A stretch of 64,000 nt of DNA from Tessaracoccus massiliensis (GCF_000826065.2 NZ_LN623543.1:908144-972143), one strand, 5' to 3'; positions 41,160-51,773 are shown, counted from the stretch's first letter. A program made the numbers and translations. Notes: generated by a model from the letters alone, not told the origin.

Positions 41160-41188
41160 CGCCCCCGTGCCTGTCCGGCGCGGGGGCG
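41160..41188 (-). terminator. Hairpin between rpsG and fusA, possible attenuator
   Basis: Arms CGCCCCCG and CGGGGGCG enclose 13 bases that can pair further as GCC/GGC. No long T run follows, so partial termination or RNA processing is as likely as full termination. Confidence 0.4.
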
Positions 41189-41194
41189 GTTGGC

Positions 41195-41665
41195 TCACCA
41201 GCGGTAGTGGGCGAAGGCGCGGTTGGCCTCGGCCATCTTGTGCGTGTCCTCACGACGCTTCACGGAAGCGCCGAGGCCGTTGGAGGCGTCGAGGATCTCG
41301 TTCATGAGACGCTCGGTCATCGTCTTCTCGCGACGGGCGCGGGAGAAGCTCACGAGCCAGCGGAGAGCCAGCGTGGTCTGACGGGCCGGCTTGACCTCGA
41401 TCGGGACCTGGTACGTGGCGCCACCGACGCGACGGGACTTGACCTCGATGGAGGGCTTGATGTTGTCGAGCGCCTTCTTGAGCGTCGCGACCGGATCGTT
41501 GCCGGTCTTGGTGCGAGTGCCCTCGAGGGCGTCATAGACGATGCCCTGCGCGACGGACTTCTTGCCGTCGAGCAGGATCTTGGCGACGAGCTGCGAGACC
41601 AGCGGCGAGCCGTAGACCGGATCGACGACGACTGGGCGCTTCGGGGCGGGACCCTTGCGAGGCAT
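41195..41665 (-). CDS. rpsG: 30S ribosomal protein S7
   Basis: Primary 16S rRNA-binding protein of the 30S head. The 156 residues are standard, beginning [20 protein letters not shown] and including [11 protein letters not shown] and [11 protein letters not shown]. The ATG overlaps the rpsL stop by one base (TAATG), indicating translational coupling. Confidence 0.97.
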   Translation of the reverse strand: MPRKGPAPKRPVVVDPVYGSPLVSQLVAKILLDGKKSVAQGIVYDALEGTRTKTGNDPVATLKKALDNIKPSIEVKSRRVGGATYQVPIEVKPARQTTLALRWLVSFSRARREKTMTERLMNEILDASNGLGASVKRREDTHKMAEANRAFAHYRW

Positions 41666-42036
41666 TACTTCTCCTTCTTCGCGCCGTAGCGGCTGCGGGC
41701 CTGCTTGCGGCCCTTGACACCCTGGGTGTCGAGCGAGCCGCGGACGATCTTGTAACGCACACCGGGGAGGTCCCTCACTCGGCCGCCGCGGACGAGCACC
41801 ATCGAGTGCTCCTGCAGGTTGTGGCCGACGCCCGGGATGTAGGCGGTGACTTCAATGCCGGAGCTCAAACGCACACGCGCGACCTTGCGGAGCGCGGAGT
41901 TCGGCTTCTTCGGCGTAGTGGTGTACACGCGGGTGCACACGCCGCGACGCTGGGGCGAGCCCTTGAGCGCGGGGGTGTTGCTCTTCGACGGTTTGTCCCT
42001 GCGGCCCTTCCGGACCAGCTGCTGAATAGTTGGCAC
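41665..42036 (-). CDS. rpsL: 30S ribosomal protein S12
   Basis: Decoding-centre protein of the 30S subunit. The GTG at 42036 ([15 protein letters not shown]) gives 123 residues, the usual length; the frame continues upstream without similarity. The segments [14 protein letters not shown] and [10 protein letters not shown] are intact, including the lysines changed in streptomycin-resistant mutants, so the protein looks wild type. First gene of the str operon. Confidence 0.97.
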   Translation of the reverse strand: MPTIQQLVRKGRRDKPSKSNTPALKGSPQRRGVCTRVYTTTPKKPNSALRKVARVRLSSGIEVTAYIPGVGHNLQEHSMVLVRGGRVRDLPGVRYKIVRGSLDTQGVKGRKQARSRYGAKKEK

Positions 42037-42248
42037 CTGTTTGGTTTCACTTTCGTTGTCTTGGAAACTGGCGGGGTTTTCCCTGGCGCAGGTCTCCGCG
42101 CAACCCTTCCGGGTCACCGTTCCAGGCAGGAAGCGCAGGTAGCTGCCGTGCGAACTCCGCACAGGTCAGGGTTCCTCGCAACGTTTAGGATCTGACCGTC
42201 ATGCCAGGGCACGCACAACGCGCCCGAGTCCGGGCACGCTTGTCAAGG
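42037..42248. other. str operon leader region
   Basis: A gap of 212 bases upstream of rpsL and after the neighbouring membrane-protein gene. It should hold the rpsL promoter and a leader of unknown length. I see no clear -35/-10 pair and no RNA gene. Confidence 0.4.
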
Positions 42249-43415
42249 TTACTCCACGGGTGCCGCGCGGTCAAAAGCGGCAACCTTCTCCCCCGGCGTC
42301 CTGCCGCTCAAGTGGACGGCGATGAGGAGCGCCGCGAACAGCAGCGCGACCGACGGGATCCGGAACATCTCGTGCGGATACAGCAGGGTGCGCCAGCCCA
42401 GCGTCGAGAGCAGCACGGCCTGCAGCACGACGACCCAGCCGAGCGCGTCGCGGCGGATCAGCCCGATGACAGCGGCGATCACCATGACGGCCGCGGTCGC
42501 CATCAGCCCCGGCACCGCCGTCGACCCGATCTGGGCGGCGTGGAACTCGCCCACGCGCAGTGTGCCCGCCATGTCGAAGGACTCCAGCCAGCCCAGGACC
42601 GGCACGCCGATGTTGCCGTCGTCGTAGGCCCGTTGCTCCGCGGTAAAGTTGGACCGCACGTAGAGCAGCCAGGCGCCCAGCGCCAGCGGGCCCACCACCA
42701 CCACCAGGGCCCTTCCCCACAGCAGGCGCCGCTCGCGCACCATGCGGATGAGCAGCGCGAGGCCCAGCGCCGCGGGCACGAGCACGAGTTGCTCCTTCGT
42801 CAGGCACAGCACCGCCATCAGCGGGGCCAGCAGCCAGAGGTTGGGCCTGTCCCGGAGCCACAGCAACAGCACCACCGCGACCAGAGCCACCTGCGCGGGC
42901 TCCGTCAACGCCGAGGTCGCGCTGTAGAGCAGGCCGGGGCTCACGCAGACGAGGAGGCCCCACCAGCGCGAGGCGCCGAGCCGGCCCGCCAGGAACGACA
43001 CCGCTGCCGCCGCCCCGGCCATGCTGGCCACGCTCAGCAACCAGAAGACCCACGGCAGGGCGGCCGCGTTGCCGCCGCTCAGCAGCGCCGCGATCCAGGA
43101 GTACATGGGGTGGCCGTAGCGGTAGGCAGCCAGGTCAATCAGATCGTGCGCTGCGCCCAGCGCGAAGGGGTCGTTCGCCATGGCCCAGAGGTAGACGCCG
43201 TCGTAGTGGTCCACCGCCACGGTGAACCGGAACGCGGGGTCGAGGTGGGCGACGTGCCCGGCGATGGCGTCGGTGTCGGCCACGTTGAGCAGCAGGCTGG
43301 GGTGGAACTCCGGCCGGCGGGACGAGTACTGCGTGGTCACCGTGACAACAGCCGCCACGAGCGCGCACAGCCACGGCACCAGCGACTGGATCCGGTTGCG
43401 TAGGTGGGATTGCAT
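42249..43415 (-). CDS. Multispanning membrane protein, GT-C glycosyltransferase-like
   Basis: A 388-residue protein with about ten hydrophobic segments. The first outer loop after segment 1 carries acidic/aromatic residues (VDHYDGVYLWAMANDPF, then YRYGHPMYSW), as seen in GT-C-fold polyprenyl-linked sugar transferases, where an Asp/Glu in this loop is catalytic. No family name can be given with certainty. The ATG at 43415 follows GAGAGG; the frame upstream to 43478 is unlikely to be coding. It lies just beyond the 3' end of the GH92 gene on the same strand and could act in cell-envelope glycosylation. Confidence 0.7.
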   Translation of the reverse strand: MQSHLRNRIQSLVPWLCALVAAVVTVTTQYSSRRPEFHPSLLLNVADTDAIAGHVAHLDPAFRFTVAVDHYDGVYLWAMANDPFALGAAHDLIDLAAYRYGHPMYSWIAALLSGGNAAALPWVFWLLSVASMAGAAAAVSFLAGRLGASRWWGLLVCVSPGLLYSATSALTEPAQVALVAVVLLLWLRDRPNLWLLAPLMAVLCLTKEQLVLVPAALGLALLIRMVRERRLLWGRALVVVVGPLALGAWLLYVRSNFTAEQRAYDDGNIGVPVLGWLESFDMAGTLRVGEFHAAQIGSTAVPGLMATAAVMVIAAVIGLIRRDALGWVVVLQAVLLSTLGWRTLLYPHEMFRIPSVALLFAALLIAVHLSGRTPGEKVAAFDRAAPVE

Positions 43416-43499
43416 GGCGCGCCTCTCGTTGAAGCAACAGCGTAGTGCTGAGGGGTGGCCGCACCGATGTGCGCCCACCCCTCAGATCACCGACCCGGC

Positions 43500-46400
43500 T
43501 CAGCGGCTCTTGAACCGCACCATGTTGTTGAACAACCAGCCCCGCTCCCAGGCGTAGCTCCACGTGCCGTCAGGCGCCTGGCTGGCGCTCACGTAGTCGG
43601 CCAGGATGTAGCTGCGGCAGCCGTCGCGGCCGGTGGCCGGGGTGTCGCACTCGGTGCGCCAACTGCGGCCCTCCGTCGACGTCCAGGAGTTGGTGTGCCC
43701 CAGCGGATTGCCCTTCCACTCCGCACGAGTCATGTACGGCAGGTAGGTCAGGTTGTTGAAGTGCCAGCCGGTCAACTGGACGAACCGCCCGTCGATCTCC
43801 CGCACCTGTGTCGCCCAGATGTTGGTGTGGCACCGCACCGTCTGCGAGTACTCCTCGCACTCGGTGAACCACCGGCGACCGTTGATGAAGTGGTGACCGG
43901 GCACCTCGTAGGGAGCGATGAGCGCGATCGGCTCAGGCGTCGGCTTCTTCGTGGGTGCCGGAGTCGTCGGCTCCACGGTGGGCTCCTCCGTCGGCTCCAC
44001 AGTGGGCTCCTCCGTCGGCTCCACAGTGGGTTCGTCAGTCGGCTCATCCGTCGGCTCGACGGTGGGCTCATCCGTCGGGTCGACGGTGGGCTCCTCCGTG
44101 GGTTCCGGATCCGGCTCGCGGACGGTGACGGTGAATGTGTCGGTGAACGTCTCCTCACCCACCGTGTAGGTGACGGTGACGGTCTGCTCCCCCACCGTGT
44201 CCGGGTCATAGCCGCTGATCTCGACGTCGTCGAGTTCCAGCGGCTCAGTCGACCCGTCGGAGAGGGTCCCCGTGACCAACAGCCCCGTCAGGTCCAGTTC
44301 CTCACCGGCGAGGTAGTCGACCTTGGTGGGCGGGGTGACCTCGATCCCGGTGAGAGCCGGGGCCACTGTGACGGTGAACGTGTCGGTGTACGTCTCGCCC
44401 TCACTGGTGTAGGTGACCGTGACGGTCTGTCCCCCCACCGTGTCGGGGTCGTAGCCACTCACTGTCAGGTCCTCCGCCGGCAACACTGCAGTGGAGTCGT
44501 CCGAGTAGGCCGCGGTCACTACGAGGCCGGCGAGGTCAAGTTCCTCGCCCGCCACGTAGTCCACCTTCGTGGGCGGCGTGGTGACTGAGATCCCTGTGAC
44601 CACCACCGGCGCCGCGTCGACCTCGATCTCGAGTGAAGCCGAGGCGGACTGCACACCGTCGCTGGCCGTGACCCACACCGTGTAGGTACCTGGCTCGGCG
44701 TAGGTGTGCGAGGCCGACACGGCCCCGTCGACGACGGCGGCATCTTCCAGCGGTGTGCCGTCGCCCCAGTTGATGGTCGCCATCGCGTCGTCCAGGCCGA
44801 AGCTGCTGGTGACCGTCGCCAACTCAGCCTCGAACTCGACGCGGGCGGTCGGGTTGGCCACGGTGCCCGCAGTCACGGCGATCTGGTCGAAGCCGCTGCG
44901 GTCGCCGTCGTCTGCGATCGCGAAGATGTGGATCCGGCCCTGTTGACGCAGCGTGCCCTCCTCCTCGGGCAGGGTGAGGCTGACCACGGTCTTGGGCGCG
45001 CCCTCATCATCGACGGCCAGGGTGAACGGGGCTGTGGCGTACACGGCGGTGTTCTTCACGCTGGACTCCGGGCTGGTACCCGAGAGCCGCCCCTCGGAGA
45101 CGGCGAGCACGATGTTGCCGAAGGCCGGGTTGCCTGAGGCTCCCACCCAGTCGCCGAACTCGATCGGCACTTCCTGCGTCGTGCCGTCGCTGTAGGTCAG
45201 GACGCCGACCGTCTGGCGGTTGGCCTCGGTGCCCATGCCGATGAACGAGATCTGCGTGGCGCCCTCACCCAGCACGAGCCTGACGGTCTGCCCCTCGCCG
45301 GTGATGTTGTCCGGCCTCCCTGCCGGGATGTCCGGCAGGTCGTAGGTCAGCTCCGTGCCTGGCACCGCGATGGTCTGGCCCTGGATGAAGCCGTCCGCGG
45401 CGAGCTTGTCCCGGAAGTAGCCGTAGTTCTGCCCATCGCAGTTGGCGGCGGTCCGGTTCAGATCCCCGATGCAGACGTTGTTGAACTGGCCGACGAGCGT
45501 GTCGTCGGTGGTCACCGTGATGCGGATGGTGTCGGTGCGGACGGTGCCTGCGCCGTCCGTGACACTGATGGTCGCGGTGTAGACGCCGGGCCTGGTGAAG
45601 GTGTGCGGCGCGGCGATGCTCCAGCCGCCCAGGCCTGTGGACGTGAGCACGCCCGGCTGCGGGCCGGTGCCGTCGCCGAAGTCGACCGTGACCTCCGAGC
45701 CGCCGCCGACCTCACCGCCGATGACCCGTGCCAGGGGTGCGGAGAGTTCCGCGTTGACCGGCACATACTGATCGTCAGCGGGGATCAGGGTCAGCTCTCC
45801 ACCCTCCGCGGCGCGGGCGAACAACTCGATCTCCGCCAGGCCGAGGGTCATGCCCTCGGCGCCCTGGATGGTGAGGCGGTAGTGACTGAAGCTGCCGGCG
45901 CCTTCTGGCACGGTGAACGGGCGCGTCTGCGTGTCGAACATGAACACCTGCTCGGTGCGGGCGTCCAGCTGGGTCCATGCCTCGCCGTCGAGCGAGCCCT
46001 CAAGCGTCCACGACACCGGCGCGCTGACGCCCTCACCGACGGTGCTGGTGAGCGTGTACTGGTACACGTCCACCGCGCCCGCGAGCGCGGTCCACGTGAG
46101 CACCGCCTCGTTGCCGGTGAATCGGGCTGCGGTGCGCATGTCGTCGTCGATCAGCGGGCGGGTCTCCGTACCGTCTCCGGAGACGAGCGCGCCGAAATCC
46201 GGGCCTGATGCGTCGATGTGGGTCTCGGGCACCTCGAGGGCCTCCCCGAGATCCTTGGCACCCCAGGCGGTGGGCGTGTCGCTCATGGTGAACGCGAGCG
46301 TGCCTCCTGAGCGGATGAGGTCGCCGTCGATGGTGGTGGTGGTCAGGGCCGTGCCGTTGTGCGACAGGCCGGCGACATACACGCGCCCCTGAGTCGCCGC

Positions 46401-49400
46401 GCCGGGCGCGGTGATGGTCAGCGGATTGCCGTCGAGGTTGAGCGTGACGCTGTCGAACAGCGGCGAGCCGACGGTGTAGTCGCCCGAGCCCACCTGGAGC
46501 GGGTAGAAGCCCAGCGCGGAGAAGATGTGCCAGGCGGAGAACTCGCCGTTGTCCTCGTCGCCGGGGTAGCCCTGGCCGATGTCGGAGCCTGCGAACAGGC
46601 GCTGCTGCGCGTCCCTGATGAGGGCCTGCGCGCCGGACGGGTCGCCCGCCTCCGCCAAGACGTAGGGGATGTGGTGGGCGATCTGGTTGGACAGCCCCAG
46701 CATGCCGAGCCGCACGTCGCGTGCCTCACGGGCCTCGTGGATGCCCGAACGGTCGGCCCGTTCCTGGGTGGCCAGGAACTCGTGCAGTTCGTCGAGGAGG
46801 CCCTGACGCCCGCCGTAAAGGGCGGCCATGCCGTCGACGTTGTGCGGCGCATGGAACGCGAAGGTCCAGCCGCTCGCCTCGGTGAACGCGCCGCCCCAGG
46901 CCTTCTTGTCGAAATCGGCGCCGTAGGGCCAGGAACCGTCCGCGTTGCGGGCGGTGAAGACACCGGCGGCAGGGTTGTACATTTCGACGAAGCGGTTGGC
47001 CCGCACCCCGAAGTACTCCGCCTCCTCCAGCAGTTGCGGCACGCGTGCCGCGGGAGTTGCGGGGTCCTCGGCGAGCTTCAGCGCCATCTGGGCGATGCCG
47101 AAGTCGTTGATGAAGCCTTCGAGCCCCCACGACGCGGACTCATGTGTGGTCGCTTCCGTGAATCCGAGGAAGATCGAGCGCTCGAGGCCCTTGCGGCCGA
47201 CGGCGTTCGACGACGGGCGCGCCGTCGCGTTCTTCACCGCGGCGTCGTAGGCGTCCAGCGCGAGTTCCGTGCTGATGGCGCCGGCGAGGTAGGCCTCGGC
47301 GAAGGCGACATCTGAACTGGTGCCCGTCATCAGGTCGGCGTAGCCGGGCGAGGACCAGCGGGCGATCCAGCCGCCGTCGCGGTACTGCTGCACGAAACCG
47401 TCGACGAGTTCCTCGGCGAGTTCGGGGTAGAGCAACGCGTAGGCGGGCCAGGCGGTGCGGTAGGTATCCCAGAAGCCGTTGTTGACGTAGACCTTCCCGT
47501 CGACGATCTGGGCGTTGGTCCGGGTGGCGGTGGCCGCCCCGACCGTGGGCGAGACCGGGCTGGCGTACTGGTAGGCCGGCGCCTCGACGGTGCCGACATT
47601 CTCGAACTGCGAGTTCGGGTACAGGTTGAGCCGGTACAGGCCGGAGTAGATGTTGACCAGTTGCTCATCGGTGGCGCCGACGATGTCGGTGATGACCGAG
47701 AGTCGCTCGTTCCACGCGGCCGTGGCGGCGGCGCGCGCGTCCTCGAAGCTGCGCCCGGTCGTCTCCTGGTCGAGGTTCTTCTGCGCTTGGTCCACCGAGA
47801 TGAACGAGGTCGCGATGCGTAGTTCGACGGACTTGTCAGCGGTGGTGTCGAAGGCGGCGTACCGGGCGCTGGCCCGCCCTTCCGCATTGCCCTGCCCGGT
47901 GGGGGTGGCGTCAAACTGGCCGGCCACGAACATCCGGGTGCGGCCCGGCCAGCCGGAGCCGCCGTCGACCCAACCGGTGACGCGCCCGTCGGCGCTGACG
48001 TTGAGCCCGGACTGGCCGACGCCCTGGTCGACCACCACGCTGCCCACGTCGCCAGGGAAGGTGAACCGGAAGATGGCCGCGTGATCAGTGGGGGTCACCT
48101 CCGTGCTGATGCCGTTGTCGAAGTTGACGGAGTAGAGATCCGGCCGCGCCACCTCGTTGTCGTGGTGGAAGGCGAGCGCTCGGTTGGTGAGGCCTCCCGG
48201 CGGCGTGGCGGACAGCGACGGCATCATGACGAGCTGATTGCGGTCCCCCATCCAGATGCTGGGCTGGTGGGAGAAGCCGATGCCCTGCAGCCTGGGACGG
48301 TTCTCCGCGTTGTTGGCCTGCTGGTAGCTGTAGACCGTGCCGGTGGTGTTGGCGTTGGTGAAGGGGGTCACGAAGTTGAACCCGTTGGGCCAGGCGGTGG
48401 CGGGCAGATTGTTGCCACGCGAGAAGCCGCCCGTCGAGTTGGTGCCGCGGCGGGTGTCGACGTAGCTGATCAGCCCGTCGGAGGTGTCTCTGGGCGTGGC
48501 CTGCTCGATGGTGATGTCGTCGACGAAGCCCGCCACGGGGGTGCCGGCTGGCGCGGCGGCCTGGTCGTAGCTGAGCAGGATCTGGCTGATGGTGCGGCCG
48601 GCGAGCCCGTCGAGGTCGACGGTGACGGAGTTCCACTGATCCGGGAAGAGGATCTTGCCTTCGCCCTGGGCCCGCGCACTCGCCCCGTAGCCGTAGGCGT
48701 CGGTGGCGCCGGAGGTCGACAGCCGGGAACCGTCCGTAAAGACCAGGTCGACCGCCACATGGGTGGACGAATAGGTCAGCGCCGGGTCGAGCACCGGGAA
48801 GATCTTGTAGCTCAACTCGTCACCAGCGGCCACGGCGATCTCGAGGTCGTCGAACAGCAGATTGCTGGCCGACGCGGCACCTGCCACGAGGACTCGGCCG
48901 GAGTAGCCGAGCGACCGCACGCCTGTCCACCCGACGCCGAGCTTGGCCGTGTAGGACGATCTGGGCCCGCCTGTCACCTCGGTCACCATCGGCAGCAGGC
49001 GCGCCTCCCGATCCACATCTACGAGGTCGAAATCCGCCAACTGCACGATGGTGGCGCCGTTGTTGAGTTGCACGCTGAGGCGGTAGTACTGGTACTCCGC
49101 GCTGCGCTCCGCGAGGTCGTAGTCCTTGGTGACGAAGCGGTTCTGGCTACCGCCCTCCTGCCACTGTTGCCCCGTCTGCGTGTCGATGGTGACCCAGGTG
49201 CTGCCGTCGGTGGAGCCCTCCACGAGGAAGTCCCGTGGGTCGCGGTCCGGGGCGTCATTGGCCGAGGTCAGCGCGTAGCCGGTGATCGAAGCGGGCTCGG
49301 AGAGCCGGTAGGTGAGCGTCGCCGTCGGGGCGAAGGTCAGCCACTTCGTCGTCGAATTGGCGTCAGCGGCCATCTGCGGGGACTCACCTGCGGGGCTGGA

Positions 49401-49658
49401 GCCGGTGCCGCTGACCTCGTCGACGAGGCTCAGCAGGCTGCTGGCCATGAACTGCTCTCCGGTGAAGTTGACCGGGTAGCCCGCCGCCTCGTTGAGGAGG
49501 GGTTGGGGCTGTTCCGCCTCGAATGACGTGTGGAAACCGTTGACCGGCGCGGCGGCCGCCGGTTGTACAGACACGCCAAGGCTCACCGACATGGCGGCGG
49601 CGACGAGCAGTGCCACCTTCTGGGTGGCGGGGCGTGAGGCCAGGGGCAGATGCAACAT
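43500..49658 (-). CDS. Secreted GH92 alpha-mannosidase, 2052 residues, with shared C-terminal module
   Basis: Predicted exo-acting alpha-mannosidase for host or fungal N-glycans. Signal peptide to about 37; F5/8-like domain about 60-210; a beta-sandwich to about 390; GH92 catalytic region about 393-1140. The catalytic region has YVDTRRGTNSTGGF, WDTYRTAWPAYALLYPE and, near 1030, GDEDNGEFSAWHIFSALGFYP. An F5/8-like domain (about 1150-1290), PKD domain, a further beta domain (about 1400-1610), a second PKD, two tandem Ig-like repeats (about 1715-1870, each with KVDY-AGEELDL), an EPT linker and a divergent copy of the C-terminal module follow. The ATG follows GAGGAGCACC. Linkage specificity cannot be read from sequence. 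Confidence 0.9.
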   Translation of the reverse strand: MLHLPLASRPATQKVALLVAAAMSVSLGVSVQPAAAAPVNGFHTSFEAEQPQPLLNEAAGYPVNFTGEQFMASSLLSLVDEVSGTGSSPAGESPQMAADANSTTKWLTFAPTATLTYRLSEPASITGYALTSANDAPDRDPRDFLVEGSTDGSTWVTIDTQTGQQWQEGGSQNRFVTKDYDLAERSAEYQYYRLSVQLNNGATIVQLADFDLVDVDREARLLPMVTEVTGGPRSSYTAKLGVGWTGVRSLGYSGRVLVAGAASASNLLFDDLEIAVAAGDELSYKIFPVLDPALTYSSTHVAVDLVFTDGSRLSTSGATDAYGYGASARAQGEGKILFPDQWNSVTVDLDGLAGRTISQILLSYDQAAAPAGTPVAGFVDDITIEQATPRDTSDGLISYVDTRRGTNSTGGFSRGNNLPATAWPNGFNFVTPFTNANTTGTVYSYQQANNAENRPRLQGIGFSHQPSIWMGDRNQLVMMPSLSATPPGGLTNRALAFHHDNEVARPDLYSVNFDNGISTEVTPTDHAAIFRFTFPGDVGSVVVDQGVGQSGLNVSADGRVTGWVDGGSGWPGRTRMFVAGQFDATPTGQGNAEGRASARYAAFDTTADKSVELRIATSFISVDQAQKNLDQETTGRSFEDARAAATAAWNERLSVITDIVGATDEQLVNIYSGLYRLNLYPNSQFENVGTVEAPAYQYASPVSPTVGAATATRTNAQIVDGKVYVNNGFWDTYRTAWPAYALLYPELAEELVDGFVQQYRDGGWIARWSSPGYADLMTGTSSDVAFAEAYLAGAISTELALDAYDAAVKNATARPSSNAVGRKGLERSIFLGFTEATTHESASWGLEGFINDFGIAQMALKLAEDPATPAARVPQLLEEAEYFGVRANRFVEMYNPAAGVFTARNADGSWPYGADFDKKAWGGAFTEASGWTFAFHAPHNVDGMAALYGGRQGLLDELHEFLATQERADRSGIHEAREARDVRLGMLGLSNQIAHHIPYVLAEAGDPSGAQALIRDAQQRLFAGSDIGQGYPGDEDNGEFSAWHIFSALGFYPLQVGSGDYTVGSPLFDSVTLNLDGNPLTITAPGAATQGRVYVAGLSHNGTALTTTTIDGDLIRSGGTLAFTMSDTPTAWGAKDLGEALEVPETHIDASGPDFGALVSGDGTETRPLIDDDMRTAARFTGNEAVLTWTALAGAVDVYQYTLTSTVGEGVSAPVSWTLEGSLDGEAWTQLDARTEQVFMFDTQTRPFTVPEGAGSFSHYRLTIQGAEGMTLGLAEIELFARAAEGGELTLIPADDQYVPVNAELSAPLARVIGGEVGGGSEVTVDFGDGTGPQPGVLTSTGLGGWSIAAPHTFTRPGVYTATISVTDGAGTVRTDTIRITVTTDDTLVGQFNNVCIGDLNRTAANCDGQNYGYFRDKLAADGFIQGQTIAVPGTELTYDLPDIPAGRPDNITGEGQTVRLVLGEGATQISFIGMGTEANRQTVGVLTYSDGTTQEVPIEFGDWVGASGNPAFGNIVLAVSEGRLSGTSPESSVKNTAVYATAPFTLAVDDEGAPKTVVSLTLPEEEGTLRQQGRIHIFAIADDGDRSGFDQIAVTAGTVANPTARVEFEAELATVTSSFGLDDAMATINWGDGTPLEDAAVVDGAVSASHTYAEPGTYTVWVTASDGVQSASASLEIEVDAAPVVVTGISVTTPPTKVDYVAGEELDLAGLVVTAAYSDDSTAVLPAEDLTVSGYDPDTVGGQTVTVTYTSEGETYTDTFTVTVAPALTGIEVTPPTKVDYLAGEELDLTGLLVTGTLSDGSTEPLELDDVEISGYDPDTVGEQTVTVTYTVGEETFTDTFTVTVREPDPEPTEEPTVDPTDEPTVEPTDEPTDEPTVEPTEEPTVEPTEEPTVEPTTPAPTKKPTPEPIALIAPYEVPGHHFINGRRWFTECEEYSQTVRCHTNIWATQVREIDGRFVQLTGWHFNNLTYLPYMTRAEWKGNPLGHTNSWTSTEGRSWRTECDTPATGRDGCRSYILADYVSASQAPDGTWSYAWERGWLFNNMVRFKSR
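43973..44105. repeat. Tandem repeat coding for the EPT/DPT linker of the mannosidase
   Basis: Units of 9-18 bases (GTGGGCTCC/GTCGGCTCC type) code for repeated VEPTEEPT/TDEPT tetrads just before the C-terminal module. Same design as the fucosidase linker, but with more Glu. Confidence 0.8.
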
Positions 49659-49772
49659 CGTGGGTGCTCCTCTGTGCTACCACCGCCTGACAACGCCGTC
49701 AGGCAGAATGCGAGCACACTAACACGGTATGCGGGCCATGAGGAGCGTTGCGAAACAAAAGATTCTCCAGGC

Positions 49773-51773
49773 TCAGAAGAACCAGCGCCCGCTGGTCAGC
49801 ACGACGGCACCCACCATGGCCAGGCCCGCAAGCAGCACCACGACATAGGAGTGCACTGCTTCCCTGCGGCGGGTCAGCGCGGCCAGTGCGAACGCGAACG
49901 GGAAGAACGCCAGGGCCAGGCGTGGGTTGCTGAAGTACCACGTGTTGCCCAGGGCGATGATCAGGGTGGCGCCGACGTAGACGCTGTAGCCCACGTAGCC
50001 GCGCCACATGAGCCACAGCAGGAGGAGGACGGACAGGCCGGCGAAGATGACCTCCAGCCGCCAGGCGAAGATGTTGTTGGCCGAGTAGCCGCCCTCCCAG
50101 GTGTTCCACGTCAGGACCAGGCCATCGACCAGGCCGACGAATTCGCGTCCCCAGCCCTCCTTCTGCGCGTGCTGGAAGGCGAAGAAGGCCCCCGCAACCT
50201 CGCGGAGATGCAGGCCATAGGCCCAGAAGGGGATGGTGGCCGCCGCCATGGCCAGGGCGGACATCAGAAGCTTGCGCCAGTCTGGCCAGACGCGCCTGGC
50301 CAGTTCGAAGGCCACGCCCATCAGGACCAGCAGCCCCACCGTCCGGGTGCCCACCGCGACGGCGGCGAACAGCGCTGCCGGCCAGGGGCGCCCGCGGTAG
50401 GCGTAGTAGAACGCGGGGATGGCGCCGGCGAGGAACAGCGCCTCGGTGTAGGGGGCCACCAGGAAGGCAGCCGTGGGAAACAGCAGCAGGTACAACTGGG
50501 CGTGCCTGCCCGCGAAGCCGTGCAACTCGGCGAGGCGATGGAGGTAGACGCATGCGACGAAACTGGCCAGCAGCGAGATCAGCATGCCCGCGATGAGCGG
50601 TTCGAGGCCCAGCGCGCTCAGCCCCCGCACGCTCAGCGGGAACAAGGGGAAGAAGGCGGCCGCGTTGCCGTTGGCCACGTCCGCAGCGTATCCCCGCTGC
50701 GCGATCTCGATGAAGTACTCCGCGTCCCAGCGCAGCCAGGTCTCGAGCGTGAACTCGGGCTGCATCTCGTCACGCGTCGTCAGCCACTGCGCCGCATAGG
50801 CACCCAGCACGTACATCACCCGGGTGACCCCCACCGCCACCGCTGCGGTGACGACCGCGGGACGCCACGCGGGCCAACCCGAGGGAGGATCGGCTTCGAC
50901 GTGCCGGGCGGCGGGAGTGGCCGGGGGCACGACGCGCAGCCGGTCCTGCACCGGCCAGAGGAGATCCCAGAAGACGAGGGCGAGGATCCAGACCTGGGCG
51001 ACGATCGGCGCCGCCGTCAGCAGCGCGTGGAGCCAGTGGGCGGGGTCGCTGCCCGCGGGCCCGAACCAGCCCGAGGCGCCCGCCGCATAGGCGGCCTGCG
51101 CGACGCCCACGACGAGGACCTCGAGCGGATACGGCCTGGCCACCAGCACCGCGAGCAGCACCCACACCCCCACGTGCGGCGCCACCTCCGGTGCTAGCAG
51201 CACGGAGCTCAGGACCACCACAGCGATGAGGGAGCCGACGCGGGGGCTCTGCCCGGTGCTGCGCAGCAGGCCGAAGAGGCAACCCAGCGCCAGGAACAAC
51301 GCCGCGAAGCCCAGCCACCCGGCGTGGCCGATGCTGGGTCCCCACAGACCCAGGAGGTACCACACTGACCCCGGGCCGACGGGGGCGTCGATCTGCGCGA
51401 GATAGCTCTGCACGACGCCGGCCGGGCCCTGGCCGAAGGCCAGTTGCCCGATCAGGAGCGCCCCCGCGGCGGGCGCGCCCACCTGCAGCAGGCGCCGCCA
51501 GCCCTCCCTCAGCCCCACCGCCACCAGAACGGCCAGTGCCACCGCCACCGGCATGCTGCCGCCGCAGATAGCAAGGCCCAACAGCACCCCGGCCACGACG
51601 CGGCGGCCGTCGGCGAACGCGACCAGCGCGAGGCCGGTGAGGGCCAGCGGAATCATCTCAGCCGGGGAACGGACGAGGGCGACGGCACCGCTGAGCAACG
51701 CCACCACCAACGGCACCCACAGGAGCCGGGCCGAGTAGCGGCGCAGCGAGGCCTCCGCGGGAAGCTTGTTCAT
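49773..51773 (-). CDS. PIG-V-like membrane mannosyltransferase
   Basis: A 666-residue protein with many membrane segments. The C-terminal half matches PIG-V-type GT-C enzymes: LRWDAEYFIEIAQRGY with the loop Asp expected to be catalytic, then FPTAAFLVAPYTEALFLAGA and AVGTRTVGLLVL. The N-terminal half is a second multispanning block (RSPAEMIPLALTGLAL and on), so this may be a fusion of two GT-C-like units. These enzymes use polyprenyl-phosphate sugars, often mannose, in envelope glycans or glycoproteins. The ATG at 51773 is seven bases after TAGTCT with no ribosome-binding site, so it is leaderless-like. It lies between the GH92 gene and the sugar importer on the same strand. Confidence 0.8.
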   Translation of the reverse strand: MNKLPAEASLRRYSARLLWVPLVVALLSGAVALVRSPAEMIPLALTGLALVAFADGRRVVAGVLLGLAICGGSMPVAVALAVLVAVGLREGWRRLLQVGAPAAGALLIGQLAFGQGPAGVVQSYLAQIDAPVGPGSVWYLLGLWGPSIGHAGWLGFAALFLALGCLFGLLRSTGQSPRVGSLIAVVVLSSVLLAPEVAPHVGVWVLLAVLVARPYPLEVLVVGVAQAAYAAGASGWFGPAGSDPAHWLHALLTAAPIVAQVWILALVFWDLLWPVQDRLRVVPPATPAARHVEADPPSGWPAWRPAVVTAAVAVGVTRVMYVLGAYAAQWLTTRDEMQPEFTLETWLRWDAEYFIEIAQRGYAADVANGNAAAFFPLFPLSVRGLSALGLEPLIAGMLISLLASFVACVYLHRLAELHGFAGRHAQLYLLLFPTAAFLVAPYTEALFLAGAIPAFYYAYRGRPWPAALFAAVAVGTRTVGLLVLMGVAFELARRVWPDWRKLLMSALAMAAATIPFWAYGLHLREVAGAFFAFQHAQKEGWGREFVGLVDGLVLTWNTWEGGYSANNIFAWRLEVIFAGLSVLLLLWLMWRGYVGYSVYVGATLIIALGNTWYFSNPRLALAFFPFAFALAALTRRREAVHSYVVVLLAGLAMVGAVVLTSGRWFF